A DNA stretch of 64,000 nucleotides from Astrocystis sublimbata. Lineage: Eukaryota > Ascomycota > Sordariomycetes > Xylariales > Xylariaceae. The stretch spans positions 496,001 to 560,000 of the forward strand of contig JAJNNY010000021.1 of the NCBI GenBank assembly GCA_022453515.1, in the 5' to 3' direction. Each line of letters opens with the position of its first letter. Within the stretch, counting starts at the first letter, position 1. Both the position numbers and the translations under genes were made by a program. Positions 58,199 through 64,000 of the stretch are shown one piece after another. Below the pieces are notes generated by a model. It had not been told where the DNA came from. It worked only from the letters and a program-made list of their open reading frames with translations, and did not search any database.

Positions 58199-59552
58199 CT
58201 ATTTCTTTCTAAACCGACCTTGCATCCAGCATCGATACATCTTGATCTTCTTCGCTCTGTTTACAAGCATACGTCTATCGACACCCAGATCTTCTATATC
58301 GAACAACTGAGACCCTGTCTTTGCGGCTGGGGGCTGCTGGGGTATGTCAGGAGTGGCGGATTCACTTGTCCCATCCTTGACTTCGTTAATAGACGTTTCC
58401 GCCGGGAAGTCTCCGCTCCAAAGTCTCTCAAGTTCATCCTTCTCGAAAAAGTAGACTCGCGTGCCGTCACCCCTGATGTAGAAATTCTCGTCGAGGTACC
58501 GGCCTTTCTTGAACCGGACCTGGGCAAGGTCACCGCGACCGTAGTCACGGAAGCACACCTCCCCACCCGGTTTCAGGACGCGGTGGATATTCTTCACCGC
58601 TCGCTCCCACTGTGAAGGTGCAAGAGCAGAGAAGATGAAGACCATCAACACGACGTCTACGCTGTTCTCGTCCACCCCGGGTGGTAGTTCCTCGCTGGCG
58701 ACGTCCCACACATCGGCCTGCATGTGATCGGTATTGTATTCCTCGTGAGAACGCATGACTTCTACAGCCTTTTTGGAGAAGTCACAAGCATGGAGTCTGA
58801 GCTTGGGATTCTTGTTGTGGGCCAGAATGGGAAAAGCAGTGTTGCCAGCGCCGGCGCCGACTTCTAACAGAATTTTTGGTCCAGCGTCCTCGGCTGTGAC
58901 TGTGTGCAATACAGGGAATTCCTGCTGTAGCCATTTGCGGTTTTTGAAGAAATTGGACGTGTTGTTCTTGTAAAACATGTTCCAGAACTTAGCTGGATCC
59001 GAGTTGAACCTGTCTATAGCCATATAACGTCAGCAAAAGCGCGGGAAAACAGGCTTTGGAATGATTAAATGTAGGCAAGGTGTTAGTTCAGATGGGAGCG
59101 AAAGACTAAATTCTAAGTATGTTGTCATCAGATAAAATCAGATGAACTATGCAGGTTTATCATCAGAACACCAGGAGGTGGGGGAACCAGCGTAGGGAAA
59201 GGCAATACATACTCTTCTCGAAATCGGAGACTGGCGACGCGCGCTGCATGGCATACTGCTGCTCGGAGTACTCCTTGTACGCATCGTCAGTCTCCACATG
59301 GTCCCAGGCATTGAACTCGAAGGGGTTGTCGCCATCTTCCAGGTAGCGCGAGCCGAACATGAAGGGGTCGGTCCGCTTCATGTTATACTGGGGATCATGA
59401 TTCCGGTGAGGTGGTAGCTGGCCGGGCTTTGGGTCGGCGTCGGTGCCTTCCTCGGACAATGTCTCCTGCACAGTTAAGGCGGAGGTCTGTTTTGCCAGCT
59501 CGAGATCCGGCGAGGCCAACGGCGATGCGGGGGGAGCCGTATCGGCAGTCAT
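58199..59552 (-). CDS. TRM140: tRNA N3-methylcytidine methyltransferase (TRM140/METTL2-like)
   Basis: Two exons (59552-59213 and 59013-58199) give 384 residues. The enzyme methylates C32 in the anticodon loop of tRNA-Thr/Ser. Before the fold stand DPFMFGSRYLEDGDNPFEFN and AWDHVETDD, the METTL2-type head, then RFNSDPAKFWNMFYKNNTSN and FFKNRKWLQQEFP. SAM motif I is ILLEVGAGAGNTAFP (about 161-175), followed by LHACDFSKKAVEVM, DVVLMVFIFSALAP, VLKPGGEVCFRDYGRGDLAQ and RGDGTRVYFF. The end RRMLVNRAKKIKMYRCWMQG is conserved. Yeast Trm140 has an actin-binding head from a frameshift; none is present here. It shares a promoter with COQ10. Confidence 0.92.
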
Positions 59553-60190
59553 TGTGCAGGACACCAGGTGCGCTATCTCGCGCTTGGAAAGCTGGACATG
59601 CACCGAAGCTTGGATGGCTTCAGGTGATTGACATCCTCAGAGTTGTTTAGGAACAACTCGAGGGAAGTGTGAGGAGTGAGAGGAAAGTTTGCAAGTGAAC
59701 AAGCAGCCGCCCAGAAAATATTATAGTTCATGAGTTAGTTAGTTTAGGTCATTGTCTGTGCAAGATACGCTAGACTAGGCTCTATGCGGCTAGCGTCATG
59801 GGGAGCTCAATCGATGCAGGCTCGGCGGGTCTCCGAATCTCGATAAGCCGTTTGTTTGTGGTCTGGGCATCTTATCGTGGCTCGTGTGGGACCTGCCAAT
59901 AGTCCAGCGGTACCGGCAGTCCAACATACCTTACTGTAGATCTTGGGACTCGCGATAGCGCCAACCGCAACATCCATGATGCTGTCTTCAATCATTCGAC
60001 CACCATTCAAGTTCTGATCCACGTACAACAACAAAATACTTAGACATAGACATGGATATACCTGCCTTAATGCATTAATTCCCTACAACGCCCCCTCATA
60101 GAATGTATCCATTATCATAGCCCACACCCATCCTTTTCTACTTCCACATCGTCAACCAACTAAGTACCACACCCTCTCTCTCTCCCATCC
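59553..60190. promoter_or_regulatory. Divergent promoter between TRM140 and COQ10
   Basis: 638 bases between start codons. A CTCTCTCTCTCCC tract lies just before the COQ10 ATG. No other gene is supported here. Confidence 0.45.
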
Positions 60191-60982
60191 ATGCCACCAA
60201 CAACCCTCCTCCCACGACCACGGATAGGGATATCCCTGCGGGTGTTCGCACCCTCCCTCCCTTGGCAGCCACAACAGCGACGAACCTTCCTCTCATCCTT
60301 GCTTTCCTCCTCCCCTCTCCCGCCTCAAACTCTCACCGCATCCCGGCGCCTGCCCTACAACCATGCCGCCCTATACGCCCTCATCGCCGACATCGACAGC
60401 TACAGCGCCTTCCTGCCCTACTGCAGCGTCTCGCGCGTCACGGCCTGGTCCCACCCCGACCCCCAAAACGATACAGACCCCTTGCTCGCCCACCGCCGCT
60501 GGCCGACGCGCGCGGACCTCACGGCCGGCTGGGGCGGCCTGGAGCAGACGTACACGAGCCGCGTGCTGTGCGTGCCGGGATCTATCGTCGAGGCTCTGAG
60601 CGGCGACGGCGCCCGGAGTGGCATTGCGCCCGACGTCTTGGCAAGGTATGGCCTGAGGGACGAGCCCCCCACCTCTGCGCCAGGCGAAACAGGGAGCAGC
60701 CATAGGAGCGGCAGTGTTGAAGAAGAGGGCGTCTTCAAGACGCTCGTTACGCGGTGGACCGTGACGCCCGTGTCAAGACTAGCAGCAGCAGCAGACGGGA
60801 GAAGAACGACAGGAGTCAGCCAGCAAACCGAATGGAGCGACATCGACCTGAACATCCGCTTCCAGTTCGCTAACCCGCTGTACGGCGCCGTGAGTTCGGC
60901 TGTGGCTGATAAGGTTGCACCTGTCATGATCGAGGCGTTTGTTAAGCGGGCGGACAAGCTTCTGGGTGGGACAGCAAGGTAG
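60191..60982 (+). CDS. COQ10: Coenzyme Q-binding protein COQ10 (START domain), mitochondrial
   Basis: One exon, 263 residues. Coq10 binds ubiquinone in the mitochondrial matrix and is needed for its proper use in respiration. An Arg/Ser/Pro-rich presequence (about 1-45, with QQRRTFLSSLLSSS) precedes the START-like domain: SRRLPYNHAALYALIADIDS, YSAFLPYCSVSRVTAW, then LVTRWTVTPVS, WSDIDLNIRFQFANPLYGAV and KVAPVMIEAFVKRADKL. A Gly/Ser/Pro-rich insert of about 70 residues in the middle of the domain is longer than in yeast, as in many filamentous fungi. Confidence 0.92.
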   Translation: MPPTTLLPRPRIGISLRVFAPSLPWQPQQRRTFLSSLLSSSPLPPQTLTASRRLPYNHAALYALIADIDSYSAFLPYCSVSRVTAWSHPDPQNDTDPLLAHRRWPTRADLTAGWGGLEQTYTSRVLCVPGSIVEALSGDGARSGIAPDVLARYGLRDEPPTSAPGETGSSHRSGSVEEEGVFKTLVTRWTVTPVSRLAAAADGRRTTGVSQQTEWSDIDLNIRFQFANPLYGAVSSAVADKVAPVMIEAFVKRADKLLGGTAR

Positions 60983-61965
60983 CATCGGAATTGTCCATTA
61001 CCAACCATACTACCAGCTCTAGGTGGATAAAAGATGGAGCATTAGAAACTCTCGCGCATCAGTGTTCCTTCATAGCTGGGAAGAACTGTATGTCACGCGG
61101 CATGTGGAGACGTAGGTATACCCTCACTGCCATCACCACTCCGTGCCAAAAATCATGTCCCTTAATACTGGGTGCATTGATCTGTACACGCATAGTAGAG
61201 ACGCTCAACGTTATATATATAGCTATATCCTAAAGGGTCATGTGAGATAAGTATATCAATGGCGTTTAGTATATCAACAATTGTAGATTTTTTGGTCTTG
61301 TATATCTGACACACATGGCAATGGGTGTGAACAACCCAGTGCTATGGATTTGATGTTTCTGGTATGCAAGTGGGATGGTTGATGTTCCAACACTATGAAT
61401 CTCTCGACCTGCTTTTCTTCCCAGCCAAGCCTCGCTTAACTCCATGGACAGGCGGACAGTAACTCATTTCCCATACGACTGTCCTCGTTTGACGTCTCAC
61501 CCCAACAAGCCACAAATCGGTGCAAGACCGATTTTCCCCAAGAAGAAGAAAACTTCAGATAATGCACAAAAGAAGAGGGGTTATGTTGTAGCAGATAAAA
61601 TCTTGCTGGAGGCCGGACAATTATATGGTCAAAAACTCTTTTTCGTCGACAAGAAAATCACGTAAGCGCCAAGTTCGCCAGTGTCGCTTCAAGTCAGTGA
61701 ATCCTTCTGGGAACGGGGTATAAAATGAAATCAGCCCATACAACGACAGCGATCTAGAGAGACCTCCATAAATGCAAGAGGAAGGAATATGGAAGTGGGG
61801 GTGTGGAAAACGCTGCAGAGTATCCGTGAGGTGAGTTCAAAGACTTTGGCTGATTATCCAACGGTTATAAACTAAGACCTCGTCTAAAAGGCGGGAGATT
61901 ATATCTTGATTCTTCTTAGATGAGCCATCATCTTGCGTCCTGGTAGTAGCGGGTGCCGTAGATCA
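60983..61965. other. Convergent intergenic region
   Basis: 3' ends of COQ10 and the ubiquitin-like gene. A plus-strand frame at 61444-61665 is lysine-rich and unrecognised. Confidence 0.45.
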
Positions 61966-64000
61966 TCATCGTCTCTTCTTTTTGCTCGGCTTTGGAGGGG
62001 CCCCTACCATCCATGACAATACACCTTTTTGACCTTTGCTTGGCTTCTTGGGTTTGACATTGACAATATTGGCGGGCATGTCCCCCGGATGAGGTCTGCC
62101 CGGACCAACAGGCGGTGGTGGCGGCCCGCCTGGGTGATGATGCTGGCCCATGGGACCACCAGGTCTCGGCATCTGCATTCTTCCTTGAGGCCCAGCAGGG
62201 CCAGCGGGACCACCGGGACGCGGGGGTCCCATGCCTGGGCGATCCATTGGCCACATGTGCATAGTGACTTGCCAGTCGGGTTCTATCACCTTGTCCCACA
62301 CCTGTGGAAGAATGATCTCGCCGTTGGGACCTATAAGATCATAATGCCCAGCTTGTACATGGGGTCCAATGATATCGACGTGAAGGAAGGCTTGTTTGAT
62401 CAAGTCCTCCATGCCCTAGATGATCCAAAAGTCAGCAATAATACGGGAAATGGGTTCGGTGCTTGGGACGTACCTGCCAGGTCTGGCAAATGTGATACGG
62501 GAAGCTGAACTTCCTCCCGACAGCATCCTTGAAGCGAATAGGTGCCTTGTCTTTGCCGAGATTTTTTCGGTTGGCCTCCTCCGCTTTAGCCTTGGCTTCC
62601 TCCAGAGCCTGTTTCTTAAACAGATCGTCGGCCTTCTTTTTAGCATCTTCAGCGGCTTTGGCAGCGTCCGCGGCTGCCTTCTCATCCTCGACCTTCTTCC
62701 GCGCCTCGATCTCTGCCTTCAACTTAGCCTCTTCTTCCAAGTTCTTCTTCCACGCCGCCTCCTCCGCTACCCGTTTGGCCGCCGCCGCCTTGGCCTCTTC
62801 TTCGGCTTTGATAGCCGCGTCTAACCTGAGTTTTGCGGCCAACTCGGCTTGTGCCGCCGCTTCAGCCTCCTTCTTTTGTCTTTCCTCGGCTGCTTTGCGC
62901 TCGGCTTCCAACTTGTCACGTGCTTCTCGTTCAAGGCGTGCAAGTGCCTCGGCCTCTTTTTTAGCACGTTCAGCGTCTGCCTTGCGCTCGGCGTCCAACC
63001 GGTCGCGTGCATCTCGTTCCATGCGAGCATATGCTTCCTTTTCTCTTTCAACACGTGCGGCTTCTGCTTTCCGTTCTGCTTCGAGTCTTTCACGCGCCTC
63101 CTTCTCGGCACGAGCAATAGCTTCGGCTTCTCGCTTCTTACGCTCAGCCTCGGCTTTACGCTCCGCCTCGATAGCCTCACGTGCTGCCTTCTCAGCTTCT
63201 CTTTTAGCGTCTTCGATTTCCTTCTTGGCTTTTTCCAGCGCAATCTTTCGTTCTTCGGCACGGACCTCCTCGTCTCGCTTCATTTGTTCCATTTTGCGTG
63301 CAAACGCTTGTTCAGCCTCTTCCCTGATGCGTGCCTCGATTTCCTTCTGTTTAGCCTCCGCCTCTCTTCTTTCGTTGGCTGCTTGAATCTCTGCTAGTTG
63401 TTTTTTCATGGCCTCCTTTTCAGGGTCATCTTTTGGAGGCTCTGGGGGGCTGGGAGTCTTTGGCGGAGCAAGCTCAGTAGCCGGTGGCTGGGGCGGAGGC
63501 TGCCAGTGGTACTGTTGCAGATGGCCTGGCATTTGGTAGCCTTGACCAAAATAGTTTCCATGAGCGCCATACGGCATCATTTCATTTTGCCTTCCGTATG
63601 GTTCATGGCCGTAGTAGTTGGCGCCACCCGGCCCGGGAGCAGCAAAAGGGTTGCTCTGGCCATAGGGCCCGTAGGGGACCACTCCTTGTTCATAGCCATA
63701 CCCGACAGCGCCGCCACGGTGGGTTTGGGGATACGGTGCATGGGGAGGGCCGCCGCGACCATAGTAGCCGCCGGCCGCGGGTGGTGCGTACGCACCACCA
63801 CCACGGCCGTACTCGTAATCATAAGGATCCAGGCTGTCTGTAGGTGGGCGTGAGCCCCGATGGTGAGATGGGGGTCGATGAGCAAGCACGTGCTGTTGGT
63901 GGCGAAGAGGCTCGCGGGGATGGCGGCTATCAGAGCGGTGGCCCCGTGCAGGACTAGAGGCGGAATCGGATGGGTCTAGTTCGTCTTCCGAGTCGGCTAA
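61966..64000 (-). CDS. Coiled-coil protein with C-terminal ubiquitin-like domain (partial at window edge)
   Basis: Two exons in view (from the right edge down to 62474, and 62415-61966) give 658 residues of the C-terminal part; the frame is open to the edge. Order: an acidic Ser-rich stretch, a Gly/Tyr/Pro-rich low-complexity region (GYGYEQGVVPYGPYGQSNPF), a very long Ala/Glu/Lys/Arg coiled coil, then KDAVGRKFSFPYHICQTWQG and EDLIKQAFLHVDIIGPHVQ, GHYDLIGPNGEIILPQVWD and WQVTMHMWPM. This last part is the fungal ubiquitin-like domain often placed at the end of such proteins. The tail is Pro/Gly-rich (PPRPGGPAGPAG) and ends in KKKRR. The start codon lies outside the window. The function is unknown. 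Confidence 0.82.
62607..62765 (-). repeat. Coding segment shared with 51835-51993
   Basis: GC-richer copy of the shared coiled-coil segment, encoding AAWKKNLEEEAKLKAEIEAR and neighbours, about 84% identical by hand count to the copy in the C2H2 gene. Confidence 0.8.

Noticed and set aside
62529..63397. Long plus-strand ORFs opposite the coiled-coil gene
   Set aside because: Ser/Ala- and Phe/Leu-rich mirror translations of the Glu/Lys/Ala coiled coil on the minus strand; shadows.

Overview
The window is nuclear DNA of a filamentous ascomycete (Pezizomycotina), most likely a Sordariomycete. The signs are short GT-AG introns of about 43-170 bases, a Zn2Cys6 regulator, a PTH11-type receptor relic, an acuF-like C2H2 protein, a DUF7580 protein and Eis1-type eisosome genes. 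The intergenic DNA is also full of the palindrome TACCTAGGTA. I saw no bacterial operons, CRISPR arrays, rRNA or convincing tRNA genes. All exon coordinates were worked out by hand from splice consensus, reading phase and family knowledge.

Layout. 0-3.5 kb: the C-terminus of a methyltransferase resembling those of meroterpenoid clusters, a decayed PTH11-like receptor, and a 498-bp element with 35-bp terminal inverted repeats (a MITE). 3.5-21.5 kb is a housekeeping block: an eIF4E-family cap-binding protein, a centrin-like EF-hand protein, a Zn2Cys6 regulator, the Mid1 calcium-channel subunit, a small mitochondrial membrane protein, YSY6/RAMP4, a SMAP-domain protein and the F-box recyclin RCY1 with a C-terminal CAAX box. 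21.5-35 kb is gene-poor. It holds one bZIP-like gene with no leucine zipper, one weak hypothetical ORF and a broken short-chain dehydrogenase.

35-48.4 kb is again dense: a SHPRH/Irc20-type SNF2-RING protein, mitochondrial ribosomal protein mS41, the TFIIH kinase Kin28/CDK7, a Frag1/DRAM/Sfk1 membrane protein and eisosome protein Eis1. After a 2.8 kb gap, 51-64 kb holds an accessory-looking set: an acuF-like C2H2 protein head-to-head with a DUF7580 protein, a tyrosine phosphatase whose catalytic arginine is replaced by proline, tRNA methyltransferase TRM140, COQ10, and a coiled-coil protein with a ubiquitin-like C-terminus that runs off the right edge.

Many genes sit in head-to-head pairs with compact shared promoters. 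The most interesting signals are these. (1) A ~160-bp coding segment is shared by the C2H2 protein and the ubiquitin-like protein about 10.8 kb away, and the differences are biased toward A/T in the first copy, as repeat-induced point mutation would leave. (2) The divergent C2H2/DUF7580 pair resembles families linked to fungal NLR-type signalling. (3) The phosphatase has a broken CX5R motif and a probable GC-AG intron. (4) The bZIP-like protein keeps its basic region but has no zipper. (5) Two genes carry first coding exons that consist only of the ATG.
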